This document shows, piece by piece, positions 46,460 through 54,301 of a DNA stretch of 64,000 nucleotides. The stretch is from contig JAMFSJ010000066.1 in the NCBI GenBank assembly GCA_026225255.1, positions 62,001 to 126,000 on the forward strand, written 5' to 3'. A program made the translations under genes and the position numbers. Numbering within the stretch: position 1 is the stretch's first letter; every line of letters starts with the position of its first letter. Below the pieces are notes generated by a model. The model did not search any database. It was not told the DNA's origin and saw only the letters and a program-made list of their open reading frames with translations. This DNA is from Methylacidimicrobium fagopyrum (lineage in GTDB: Bacteria; Verrucomicrobiota; Verrucomicrobiia; Limisphaerales; UBA11358).

Positions 46460-47857
46460 ATGAACTTTATCACAGCGGCTTCATTGGGAAAAATTCTAAA
46501 CCGGTGGGGCTCAACTTTGCTGGCCGCGACCCTCGTGGGCGCGACGCCATCCCTTGCCTCCGCGCAAACCAATGTCACCGCCAATCTCTCCAAAAGCCTT
46601 GGCGACGTGGTGGTGCAAGACACGAAAGGTTGGGTGCGGCGCGATGATCCGGCGATGGTGAAATGGCGCGATGATCGCTTCGGCATCATGATTCATTGGG
46701 GCATTTATTCCGTCGCCGGCGGTTGGTGGAATGGCAAGGAAGTCAAAGGCGCGGCCGAATGGATCAAAGCCTTCGCCCACGTTCCCAATGCGGATTACGA
46801 CCAGTTAGTCGGACAATTTAATCCGACCAATTATGATCCCGTTGCATGGGCGAAATTATTCAAAGCTACCGGTGCGAAATATGTCGTGATCACCACGAAA
46901 CATCACGATGGATTTTGTTTGTGGGATTCCAAGTTCACAGATTTCGACATTGCCGCGACGCCGTATAAAAAAGATTTAATCAAGCCGCTCGCCGAGGCGT
47001 TGCGCGCCGAAGGCATTGATGTAGGGTTGTATTACTCGATCATTGATTGGCATAATCCGGATTACCGCGCGTCCTTGAAAACGCCGGAAGATAAAATCGC
47101 CTACGCGCGTTACCTCGTTTATCTAAAAAATCAGGTCAAGGAACTGCTCACCAAATTCGGTCCCGTCACGACGATCTGGTTCGATGGCCGCTGGGATTCG
47201 TCTTATAAAAGCAATCCGCAAACGGGCCAAGACCTCGAAGCCTACTGCCGTTCGCTCTCGCCCGGCATCGTCATCGGCGACCGCGTGCGCGCTTACGATG
47301 CGATGGCGGATTACAACTCCGGCTACGAGCGTAAATTGCCCGTGACGCAACCGCTTACCGATTGGGAATGTTGCATGACGATGACGGAAAATGCGTGGGG
47401 TTATCATCGCACGTGGACGGGTAACGGCTGGAAAACGCCGGGTGATATTTGCGAATTGCTGACGCGTTGCGCGGCGATGAACGGAAATTTTCTGATCAAC
47501 ATCGGCCCGAAACCAGACGGCAGCATCCGTCCCGAAGAAGTCGCGCGGCTCGACCGCGTGGGCGCTTGGATGAAAATAAACCATGACGCGATCTATGGCG
47601 CCGAAGCGTTTCCGATCAAAGATTTACCCGAAGGCATTTACGCCACGCGCAAAGGTGATCACGTTTATCTGATCGCCTTCCGCTGGCCGGATACGGATAA
47701 ATTAAAACTCGCCGGAGTTTCCATCGCGTCCGCCTCGTTGCTCACGGCTGATGGCGCCAAACCAATCGCCGTTGAAGGTGGCAACACGCTCGTCGGTTTG
47801 CCCATGGAATCACCCGATACTATCGCCGCCGTTTTGGCGTTGGAATTGAAAGATTGA
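46460..47857 (+). CDS. Alpha-L-fucosidase, glycoside hydrolase family 29
   Basis: 465 residues with a signal peptide (to about 36, PSLASAQ). Family features: WRDDRFGIMIHWGIYSV, WAKLFKATGAKYVVITTKHH followed by DGFCLWDS, GLYYSIIDWHNPDY, and TTIWFDGRWD in which Asp242 is the expected catalytic nucleophile. LTDWECCMTMTENAWGYH and NGNFLINIGPKPDGSI close the barrel, with a short beta domain after about 395. GH29 enzymes retain configuration and remove alpha-linked L-fucose; this layout resembles the broad-specificity branch. It complements the GH95 enzyme at 5798, since the two families favour different linkages. It is the last gene of cassette B. Confidence 0.95.
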   Translation: MNFITAASLGKILNRWGSTLLAATLVGATPSLASAQTNVTANLSKSLGDVVVQDTKGWVRRDDPAMVKWRDDRFGIMIHWGIYSVAGGWWNGKEVKGAAEWIKAFAHVPNADYDQLVGQFNPTNYDPVAWAKLFKATGAKYVVITTKHHDGFCLWDSKFTDFDIAATPYKKDLIKPLAEALRAEGIDVGLYYSIIDWHNPDYRASLKTPEDKIAYARYLVYLKNQVKELLTKFGPVTTIWFDGRWDSSYKSNPQTGQDLEAYCRSLSPGIVIGDRVRAYDAMADYNSGYERKLPVTQPLTDWECCMTMTENAWGYHRTWTGNGWKTPGDICELLTRCAAMNGNFLINIGPKPDGSIRPEEVARLDRVGAWMKINHDAIYGAEAFPIKDLPEGIYATRKGDHVYLIAFRWPDTDKLKLAGVSIASASLLTADGAKPIAVEGGNTLVGLPMESPDTIAAVLALELKD

Positions 47858-47971
47858 TTTCAATTCTAGCCGCCGCGGCCATCAAATAAAAAGCCGCTTT
47901 CACTTGCAGGGGAGAGGGCGATGGGTGCCCGAACACACCCTAACTTTTCATCGGTAAAAGTTTTTATGAGC

Positions 47972-48000
47972 GAAAATCAGTGCCGATTAGCGGTTAAAAA
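47972..48000 (+). repeat. Dispersed repeat with TTAGCGGTT core, copy 2
   Basis: Matches 24 of 29 bases with 5702-5730. It lies just beyond the 3' end of the serine acetyltransferase gene in a convergent gap that shows no strong terminator. Confidence 0.45.
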
Positions 48001-48014
48001 ATTCCCTGCCCCGA

Positions 48015-48929
48015 TTAAATCTCAAAATCCACCACCGTTTTTTTATCCGCCTTGTTCAAGACGCGCATGTCGAGGCCGTCGTAAATCACCAATGAATTCG
48101 GGGCGACGCTCTCCATGATGAACACATTGCCGCCGATGGTGCTGTTCGCGCCGATGATGGTTTCGCCGCCCAAAATCGTCGCGCCGGGATAAATCGTTAC
48201 GCGATCTTCAATGGTCGGATGCCGGCGCACGCCGCGCAATTGTTGGCCGCCCGCCGTGGATTTCGCACCGAGCGTCACGCCGTGATACATCTTCACGTGA
48301 TTGCCGATGACCGCCGTTTCGCCGACGACCGTGCCGGTGCAATGATCCACAAAAAAGTGTGAACCGATCTTCGCGCCCGGATGTAAATCCATGCCCGTGC
48401 GCGCGTGCGCCCACTCCGTCATGATGCGCGGGATGAGCGCGATATTTTTCAAATATAATTCATGCGCTAGCCGTTGCACCGCGATGGCTTCGACGAACGG
48501 ATACGAAACAATGATTTCTTCTTTGCTCGCCGCCGCCGGATCACCGCGAAACGCCGCGTCCACGTCCGTCTGCAATAATTCACGGATGCGCGGCAGGCCG
48601 CCAAGAAATTCTACCGTCAAATCATGGGCGGCCGTCGTGACATTTTTTTTGGCGAGGCCGGCGGGCGGATTGTATTCGAGGCTCTTGCGGATTTCGTCCT
48701 CCAACGTGCCGAGAATGGAATCGAGCAACGCCGCCGTCTCGACTTTGATTTCCGAAGAATGAATTAATTTCTCGTCAAAAAATCCGGGAAATAACAACCG
48801 TAACAGATCGCACGTCAACGCGGTGACGACGCGTTTGGACGGTAGATTTTTGCCGTCCAAATGATTGATGCCGCCAGCATTCGCATACGAGGCGACGAGC
48901 TGGTTGGTGAGTTTCGTAACGATTTCCAC
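48015..48929 (-). CDS. epsC: Serine O-acetyltransferase (EpsC/CysE type)
   Basis: 304 residues. An alpha-helical N-terminal domain (about 1-165) leads into a left-handed beta-helix of hexapeptide repeats: MDLHPGAKIGSHFFVDHCTG, TVVGETAVIGNHVKMYHGVT and LGAKSTAGG, then RRHPTIEDRVTIYPGATILG. The His pair in VDHCTG and MYHGVT forms the known active site. It acetylates L-serine from acetyl-CoA in the first committed step of cysteine synthesis. The longer N-terminal region matches the EpsC-like branch better than E. coli CysE. It is a housekeeping gene flanked by unrelated loci; no cysteine synthase is adjacent. The region 48930-49109 upstream holds GC-rich AAAGGCGCG-type repeats only. Confidence 0.93.
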   Translation of the reverse strand: MEIVTKLTNQLVASYANAGGINHLDGKNLPSKRVVTALTCDLLRLLFPGFFDEKLIHSSEIKVETAALLDSILGTLEDEIRKSLEYNPPAGLAKKNVTTAAHDLTVEFLGGLPRIRELLQTDVDAAFRGDPAAASKEEIIVSYPFVEAIAVQRLAHELYLKNIALIPRIMTEWAHARTGMDLHPGAKIGSHFFVDHCTGTVVGETAVIGNHVKMYHGVTLGAKSTAGGQQLRGVRRHPTIEDRVTIYPGATILGGETIIGANSTIGGNVFIMESVAPNSLVIYDGLDMRVLNKADKKTVVDFEI

Positions 48930-49109
48930 GGCGAAGGATTTACCACAAAGGCGCGCCGAAACAAAGTCGGTTTTTGAAATGGGATTTTAACGCAAAGGCG
49001 CGAAAGAATTAAAAATCTGCGCATCCAACGTTTGCGTTAGCGCGCGCAGAGGCCATCAAAGTTCCCACTAACACGGCGGAGCGGAAGCTTCGCCCGACCC
49101 CGCGTTGAT

Positions 49110-51824
49110 TTACTTTCCGCTCCCAAAAACATTGGCGAGCAATTGCGGCTGTTTGGGCGGGCGCATTAACGTGTCGTTATTTTCAACTTCCGGCCAGAGC
49201 CACAGACTGCCATCCGCTGCAAGGAAAACCGCGGATTCATTCCACCAAGCGTCCGTGAGGCCAATCCAATCGTTGTGAATGCCCAAACGGGTCGGTGGAA
49301 TTTTGATCGCTTCCTCTGCAGTTCGAGCAATGAGCTGCCATTGCCATAATGTTCCATCCGCCTTGAGTGCGATCAGACGATCTTGATTCATCACCGTAGT
49401 GAGCCAGTTGGTGTCTGCGCCCATTCGTAAAAAAACAGGCAGTTTTGATTGCGATGGGTTTTCAGCATCTATGATCCATTTGCCGATCCACAAAGTTCCA
49501 TCTTTACGCACATAAGCCATCAGATTATTGCCTTGAGAAAAAGTGGACGGCACAACTTGATCCATTTTAGTTTCGTGCCCTTCAATTTTTGCGCCGAACG
49601 TTTTATCTTCAAAATTAATTCCCCAAACTGTGCCGTCAGTTTTTTGAACGAGACGCCGCCAATTGTTAAAAATTTCTCGCCAATCTGAATTCGTGCCGAT
49701 TTGGTGTGGCGTGGCAGCACGCACCGTCGGCCAGTTAGTTTCAGCCGCCGCAGATGAATCTATCCAATCAAAACGATCTGTGGTTCCCCATTGCCAAAGT
49801 GTGCCGTCGGTTTTTAACAGTAATAATTGCGAAAAGCCCATTCGCATGACTTGCTGCCAATTGGTTTCAGTGCCTACCCGCACCATATTTGCGCCCGTCC
49901 AAACTTTGGGCTTGGCATCACTCGAAATCCATAAGGAGCCATCAGTTTGGATGCCGATGGTGTCCAAATAGCCATCAAGATAAGGTGATTTTGATGGGCT
50001 GGTGGTTTGTTTCCAATAATGAATACGCCACGCGGTGGTGGAAGCCCAGTTTGAACCCGCAATGAAATCTTGCGGTCCGATACTTTCGGGGCGTGGCAAA
50101 AATAGTGCCCGCCAAACCATGTGCCACTTATTGTTTTCACCACCTTGAACATTGTAGCCCAAACTATCGAACCAGACCCGCCCGTCGGCGTGTCGCAGGG
50201 ACAGACCGCCATCCATGTTGCCGGATAGTTTTGGTGGATTGGTCATGGGAAATCTTGCTGCCCCGTGCGTGGGTTCTGCGGGTTCAAATATTTCCCAGAC
50301 ACGGTTGTAGATCAGCGCGCTGCTGACGAATACAAATAGAGTTGCGCCAACGATGCCAAAAATATTGCGGCGCCAAAGCTGCCCACCATCAATGGGCCGG
50401 CTGAAATTGCGCCACGCCAGCCAAGGAATAAAGACGATGAGGGTGAGGATCGTGATGATATTCAGTAACCGCGGATTCCAGAGCTTGGTGCCAAAGCCGG
50501 TGAAATGGCCCGCGCCCAGAAATTCAATAACAAAGCAGCTGGCCACACAGATCACGATGGCGATGCTCAAGGCTTGGAGAAAATTCTTAGCCAGAGTCGA
50601 AGCTAAAAAACCCGCCAACACAAAGCCGACTGATCCGACAAGCATGAGGATCACAAATATAAGATGACCAGAGAAAACTCCGGATCCGTTATAGTTATTA
50701 GTCGTTGCTTGGAATAAATCGGTGGGCGCACCGAGAAGACTTGCAGCTCCTTCCAATACTAGGGGCATGACGCCGCCAAGCAACATGCCGAAAAATAGGG
50801 CGGGAATAAATTTGATCACAAATTGCAGCCGACGCGAAACCGGCAGACAGAATTGTCCATCCACGATGCCCAGCTTGCGTTCTTCCGCCACCGCCATGCA
50901 GCCGATGACCAGTGGCATAATCAGCCAGAAGATCCAGAAAAATTCTCCGATGACGCTCATGAATGAATCGTGCTCGAATTTGCCATGGACGACTCGCATC
51001 AGAATAACAGCCAAATGCAATACCAGCAGTGCGCCCGCACAAAACAGACTGATGCTGTGAAGTTGAAATTCCTTTTTACACAAGGCGGTGATCGGTTTTC
51101 TAACGCGTTTTGAAACGGTTGTTTTTGAGTTAGTGTCCAAATAACGCCACGTTGAAAATGAGATGACGCCACCCGTCCAAGCGGCATCTTGCGACCGATG
51201 AAACAACCGGTGCGCCAGCCAGAACCCGGCGACGCAATAAATCACGGCCAAGCCATAGAGCGATGGCACAAGGATTTCTTCAGGAGTTTGGGCTGGCACG
51301 AAAAATATCACAGTCATCAGCAATCCAAGTGGCGTGAGAAATGTGATCCAAAACGCGGCGGAGATTTGCCGAAAGAGTAGCGTAGTCCACAACCCGCCGG
51401 TCAGCGCGAGGAAGATGGCGGCGGTGCCACCCAGTAGCGCATTATGATAATCCGTCGTGAGAACTTTTGGATTCGCAGCCCAAACAGAAAGTTTAGAAGC
51501 GTGCTGAAATAGGAAGGTATTGCTGAGTGTCGAGGCGATGCAAATCAACGCGGCTCCAGAAAACAATATGGCTATTTTCGTGCGCCAGATTTGGCGGCGT
51601 TCCATGGGCTGAGACATCAGCGCAGGGAAAGTGCCCAAGCTGAATTCGCGCCCAAAAGAATCTACGGCCAGCAAAATTATGCCGAAGAATAGCACCAACG
51701 GTGTCCAGGCAAACGATGCCTCCGAATCCTTTCCAGACAACCATGGTGCCAAAATCGCGAGCGATAAAACCACGAGCCAACTCGGCAACAGCAGCCGGAT
51801 TTCTTTTTTGACGAGTGCGTTCAT
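49110..51824 (-). CDS. Double ABC-2 permease fused to an RCC1-like repeat domain
   Basis: 904 residues. The first half holds two ABC-2 permease modules in tandem, each starting with a KKE element (VKKEIRLLLPSWLVV and CKKEFQLHSISLF) and carrying the cytoplasmic signature near the second helix (SFGREFSLGTFPALMSQPME and AEERKLGIVDGQFCLPVS); about 12 helices in all to residue 505. Residues about 515-904 are soluble, with repeated L-K-x-DGTLWQW units (LLLKTDGTLWQWGTT, LVQKTDGTVWGINF, AYVRKDGTLWIGKW, ALKADGTLWQWQLI, FLAADGSLWLWPEV), typical of RCC1/BLIP-II-like propellers. It should lie outside the membrane. Such a fusion is uncommon; its function is unknown. The ATPase at 52258 is the likely partner, as in YtrA-regulated transporters. 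Confidence 0.85.
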   Translation of the reverse strand: MNALVKKEIRLLLPSWLVVLSLAILAPWLSGKDSEASFAWTPLVLFFGIILLAVDSFGREFSLGTFPALMSQPMERRQIWRTKIAILFSGAALICIASTLSNTFLFQHASKLSVWAANPKVLTTDYHNALLGGTAAIFLALTGGLWTTLLFRQISAAFWITFLTPLGLLMTVIFFVPAQTPEEILVPSLYGLAVIYCVAGFWLAHRLFHRSQDAAWTGGVISFSTWRYLDTNSKTTVSKRVRKPITALCKKEFQLHSISLFCAGALLVLHLAVILMRVVHGKFEHDSFMSVIGEFFWIFWLIMPLVIGCMAVAEERKLGIVDGQFCLPVSRRLQFVIKFIPALFFGMLLGGVMPLVLEGAASLLGAPTDLFQATTNNYNGSGVFSGHLIFVILMLVGSVGFVLAGFLASTLAKNFLQALSIAIVICVASCFVIEFLGAGHFTGFGTKLWNPRLLNIITILTLIVFIPWLAWRNFSRPIDGGQLWRRNIFGIVGATLFVFVSSALIYNRVWEIFEPAEPTHGAARFPMTNPPKLSGNMDGGLSLRHADGRVWFDSLGYNVQGGENNKWHMVWRALFLPRPESIGPQDFIAGSNWASTTAWRIHYWKQTTSPSKSPYLDGYLDTIGIQTDGSLWISSDAKPKVWTGANMVRVGTETNWQQVMRMGFSQLLLLKTDGTLWQWGTTDRFDWIDSSAAAETNWPTVRAATPHQIGTNSDWREIFNNWRRLVQKTDGTVWGINFEDKTFGAKIEGHETKMDQVVPSTFSQGNNLMAYVRKDGTLWIGKWIIDAENPSQSKLPVFLRMGADTNWLTTVMNQDRLIALKADGTLWQWQLIARTAEEAIKIPPTRLGIHNDWIGLTDAWWNESAVFLAADGSLWLWPEVENNDTLMRPPKQPQLLANVFGSGK

Positions 51825-52261
51825 AGGTCAATGCCGTAGTGACACGGACGTTCCGCCCGTGAGTTGAAGTTTGCGTCCATTTTAATTTCACTCGAAACAC
51901 ACGGGCGTGCCGTCCGTGCCACCACTAATGTGCGGCCGACATTTTGTCGGCAGCAGAACCCGCCGCTGGCTAACCGAATCGGCGATGAGGCCGGCCACGA
52001 CGTCCGGCGAATTAGACGCGTCATGGAGTGCGGCGGGAAGCGCAGCGCCACGCCGCTTTCGCGCGCCAGGTCATGCTCTTTTTTGTTTAACTTCAGCACG
52101 TCCGAAAGCGGTGTCGCCGCTCCCGCTTTGCCACCGCACGCCATGACGCATCCGGCATCAGCCCGCGCTTGCCCAATGATCATGGAAGGCAATGGCAGAA
52201 TAGTTTTGTTGTTAAGGCGGCGCGTCAGCTTCGCTCTACTGTTGATGAATTGAGTTTTCAT
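51821..52261 (-). CDS. Repeat-derived 146-codon open frame bridging ATPase and permease genes
   Basis: The frame starts at 52261 with ATG overlapping the ATPase stop as ATGA, and stops at 51821 with TGA overlapping the permease ATG, again as ATGA. The first 25 or so residues (MKTQFINSRAKLTRRLNNKT) look like an ordinary protein start. Everything after is the translation of dispersed palindromes: CVMACGGKAGAATPL, the reverse of the peptide MECGGKRSATPLS, and VARTARPCVSS. It is probably a small coupled gene invaded by repeats, or a linker frame kept open by translational coupling. No function is assigned. It could also be chance, and the two junctions are the main evidence for translation. Confidence 0.35.
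   Translation of the reverse strand: MKTQFINSRAKLTRRLNNKTILPLPSMIIGQARADAGCVMACGGKAGAATPLSDVLKLNKKEHDLARESGVALRFPPHSMTRLIRRTSWPASSPIRLASGGFCCRQNVGRTLVVARTARPCVSSEIKMDANFNSRAERPCHYGIDL
51839..51922. repeat. Inverted pair of a 27-bp palindromic repeat
   Basis: 51839-51865 and the reverse complement of 51896-51922 agree at 22 of 27 positions. Each copy is itself an imperfect palindrome centred on CACGGGCG...CGTCCGTG. The 30-bp spacer is AT-richer. It resembles bacterial REP/BIME arrangements. Confidence 0.75.
51935..51951. repeat. Perfect palindrome GCCGACA-TTT-TGTCGGC
   Basis: Seven-base arms with a 3-base loop inside the repeat cluster. It resembles in style the palindromes at 36714 and 39889. 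Confidence 0.6.
52021..52146. repeat. Inverted pair of a 40-bp GC-rich repeat
   Basis: 52021-52060 and the reverse complement of 52104-52146 both begin TCATGG, share GTGCGG, and end CCGCTTTC; they align along their whole length with small gaps. The spacer 52061-52103 includes an AT-rich tract (CTCTTTTTTGTTTAAC). The top strand of the first copy translates to MECGGKRSATPLS, a peptide I associate with spurious small proteins in Verrucomicrobiota annotations. Confidence 0.8.
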
Positions 52262-53166
52262 GCGCTCGCCTTTTTTAAAAGGTCCGACGCCACGAAAATT
52301 TCTTCGAGCGACAACGATTCGCTCCGCAATTCTTCCGGCGCTAGCGCTTTTAGTTTTTCTAAAATCTGTTCGCTGTTGGCGTCGGCGATAATCTCCACTT
52401 CGCGGCCGTTTTGTTTCACGCTTAACGCGCCCGGCAGATTGAGTTGCGTGGGCGATTGGCCGAAGCGGGCGCGGATTTTGCGGAAACGATCGCGCGCGGC
52501 GTCGGCGTCCATCGTCAGTAAATTGCGCCCGGCTTCGATGATCGTGAATTCATCAATCAAGCCCTCGAACTCAGAGATCAAATGCGTGGAGACAAAAACC
52601 GTGCGCCGTTCGGGATCGCCGGATTGATACGCGCCGATGACGGTTTCGATAAATTCGCGCCGCACAATCGGATCCAGCCCGCTGGTCGGTTCATCGAGCA
52701 CGAGCAATTCCGGTTCGGGACAGATCGCGCCGATGAGCGCGAGTTGCGTGCGTTGGCCTTTGGACAAGCTCGTGGTTTTCTTGGCGGCATCGAGTTGAAA
52801 GCGTTTCAATAGATCGTTCTCGATATCGCGATTCCAATGCGCGCGGAACGAGGCATAATATTCCAAGGTGTCGCGCACGGTCATCCACGGATAAAACGCG
52901 ACGACGTCCGGCACATACGCGAGCCGCGCTTTCACCGCGACTTCATCGCGTTGCGGATCGAGTCCGAACACGCGCGCCGTGCCGTCGCTCGGGCGCAACA
53001 GATTAAGCAGACATTTGATCGTCGTGGTTTTGCCTGCGCCGTTGCGACCGAAAAACCCGTAACATTTGCCCGCGCGCACGTTCAACGAAAGACCGTTGAC
53101 GGCATCTGTTTTACCATAACGTCGCGTCAGATTGTTGAGCTCAATTACGAAAGGGTTGTTTGCCAT
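52258..53166 (-). CDS. ABC transporter ATP-binding protein (YtrB/BcrA-like)
   Basis: 302 residues. Walker A FGRNGAGKTTT (about 39-49), signature LSKGQ (134-138), Walker B LLVLDEP with Glu159, then the switch region STHLISEFEGLID. The C-terminal 80 residues are the usual small extension of drug or antibiotic ABC ATPases (LNLPGALSVKQNGREVEIIA). The gene starts 18 bases after the GntR regulator and precedes the unusual ABC-2 permease, forming a YtrA-like operon. Members often respond to cell-wall antibiotics or handle lipid-linked substrates; the substrate here is unknown. Confidence 0.95.
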   Translation of the reverse strand: MANNPFVIELNNLTRRYGKTDAVNGLSLNVRAGKCYGFFGRNGAGKTTTIKCLLNLLRPSDGTARVFGLDPQRDEVAVKARLAYVPDVVAFYPWMTVRDTLEYYASFRAHWNRDIENDLLKRFQLDAAKKTTSLSKGQRTQLALIGAICPEPELLVLDEPTSGLDPIVRREFIETVIGAYQSGDPERRTVFVSTHLISEFEGLIDEFTIIEAGRNLLTMDADAARDRFRKIRARFGQSPTQLNLPGALSVKQNGREVEIIADANSEQILEKLKALAPEELRSESLSLEEIFVASDLLKKASA

Positions 53167-53184
53167 AAGAGTTTCCGGGTTGAA

Positions 53185-53592
53185 TCAATCGTTGGTTTTG
53201 TTTTCGTCGGATTTGCGTTCGAAGTAATCGAGCCGTTCCTTGACTACTGTCAAAAATTTATCGCGATCCACTTGCAGGTGATGCGCCATGACCACGGCTT
53301 CATCAATTTCCGCAAGCAGGAGTTTCTGCCGGATTGGCTTGGTGAACGGCGAATTATTTTCTTTTAAAAAACAGCCTTTGCCGGGAACCGTTTCGATGAC
53401 GCCCTGATTTTCCAACTCCGCGTAAGCCTTGGCGACGGTGTTGCGATTGACGCGCAATTCCTCGGCGAGCGGGCGGATGGACGGCAACGGTTCGCCGGTG
53501 CGGAGCGTGCCGGCGGCAGCAGCGAGGCGGACCTGATCCACCAATTGGAGATACACCGGTTTACCGGATTTGAAATCAATTGATAGCATCAT
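53185..53592 (-). CDS. GntR-family transcriptional regulator, YtrA subfamily
   Basis: 135 residues, the short form with no large effector domain. N-terminal winged helix: KPVYLQLVDQVRLAAAAGTL, LPSIRPLAEELRVNRNTVAK and AYAELENQGVIETVPGKGCF. A short helical tail (about 85-135) serves for dimerisation. YtrA-type regulators control the ABC genes that follow them and their own promoter. A nested palindrome (53603-53626) starts 11 bases upstream of this ATG and is the likely operator. The start could also be the second Met, one codon later. Confidence 0.95.
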   Translation of the reverse strand: MMLSIDFKSGKPVYLQLVDQVRLAAAAGTLRTGEPLPSIRPLAEELRVNRNTVAKAYAELENQGVIETVPGKGCFLKENNSPFTKPIRQKLLLAEIDEAVVMAHHLQVDRDKFLTVVKERLDYFERKSDENKTND

Positions 53593-53602
53593 AGCAGTGG
53601 TA

Positions 53603-53626
53603 AGTGTCCTATGACACTAGGACAGT
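53603..53626. promoter_or_regulatory. Nested palindromes upstream of the GntR gene, candidate operator
   Basis: AGTGTC-CTAT-GACACT (53603-53618) overlaps TGTCCT-N8-AGGACA (53605-53624). The position, immediately before the start of a YtrA-type regulator gene, and the AGTGT...ACACT ends fit an autoregulatory site. Confidence 0.65.
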
Positions 53627-53736
53627 CGGCGGTGAAAGTCAAGGGGAAATTAAGGAGCATCGAACATTCAACCACCAATGAAGCTGACCGCGTGCGCATG
53701 GGTTTGGTGACGTTCGGTGTTTTTAGATTTCTCCGA

Positions 53737-53760
53737 GCCGAGCAATGCTTGGCGCTCCGG
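53737..53760. repeat. Dispersed palindrome around GAGCAATGCT, second copy
   Basis: Matches 21 of 24 bases with 9862-9885, which is the insert in the right arm of the inverted repeat there. A weaker relative is at about 17448-17476. Confidence 0.6.
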
Positions 53761-53932
53761 GGCGGTTGGTGTGGCACGTCGCATCACCCTTTCATCGCGG
53801 CTGAATTTTCTTAAATGACAAAACTGTCATCCGGCTTTCATGCGCTGCTCATCCGGGTGTGATTTAATGGCAGCGTTCGATTTATTAAGCACCACCAAAT
53901 CGTCAATTATGAATTATATCTCAATCTCCCAT

Positions 53933-54262
53933 ATGAATATTAAAATGATCCTGGGCTCGGCGCTGGCGGCCAGTTTACTGGTTGGCTGCGCTGCGGAAAA
54001 ATGTGAACCTCATCCGGCCGACGCCAAAATCAGCAAAGCGGACGCGCAAGCCATCGCGCTGGCGCGCGTTCCCAACGGCACGATCAAGGAAGCGGAATTA
54101 GAAAAAGAACACGGCAAACTGATCTGGTCGTTTGACGTTGCCACGCCGGACACGAAAGATATCACGGAAGTTAATGTGGATGCGATCACGGGTGCAGTCG
54201 TTGGCGTGGATATTGAATCGGCCGAAAAAGAAGCGAAGGAAGCGAAAGCAGAAAAAGATTAA
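53933..54262 (+). CDS. PepSY-domain lipoprotein
   Basis: 109 residues from the ATG at 53933, chosen because it gives a compact lipoprotein signal (MNIKMILGSALAASLLVGCA) with lipobox Cys19; an in-frame ATG at 53909 adds eight residues. The PepSY domain follows: ISKADAQAIALARVPNGTIKE, AELEKEHGKLIWSFDVATPD, then ITEVNVDAITGAVVGVDIE. The tail is Lys/Glu/Ala-rich. PepSY proteins often accompany two-component and metal-handling systems and are thought to inhibit or modulate exported enzymes or sensors. It leads the operon that encodes a two-component system and RND efflux pump. Confidence 0.88.
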   Translation: MNIKMILGSALAASLLVGCAAEKCEPHPADAKISKADAQAIALARVPNGTIKEAELEKEHGKLIWSFDVATPDTKDITEVNVDAITGAVVGVDIESAEKEAKEAKAEKD

Positions 54263-54301
54263 AATTGATATTCAGTGTTCCCAGTTTGGGGCTAAAAAAT
54301 T

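Larger units (their letters stand above)
53593..53932. other. 340-bp divergent intergenic region
   Basis: It holds the GntR-type operator (53603-53626), a dispersed palindrome (53737-53760), and the unidentified promoter for the rightward PepSY/efflux operon. Short open frames in it show no family features. Confidence 0.5.

Noticed and set aside
48930..49109. Possible small RNA in the gap with repeated AAAGGCGCG words
   Set aside because: Only short, imperfect direct repeats are visible; there is no promoter-terminator pair.
51864..52253. Plus-strand 129-codon frame through the repeat cluster containing MECGGKRSATPLS
   Set aside because: It consists only of translated dispersed repeats, has no coupling to neighbours, and the peptide is one I associate with spurious small-protein calls. 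The minus-strand frame with two ATGA junctions is the better candidate.
53611..53814. 67-codon frame in the GntR/PepSY divergent region
   Set aside because: It runs through the operator and a dispersed palindrome; no features of a protein.
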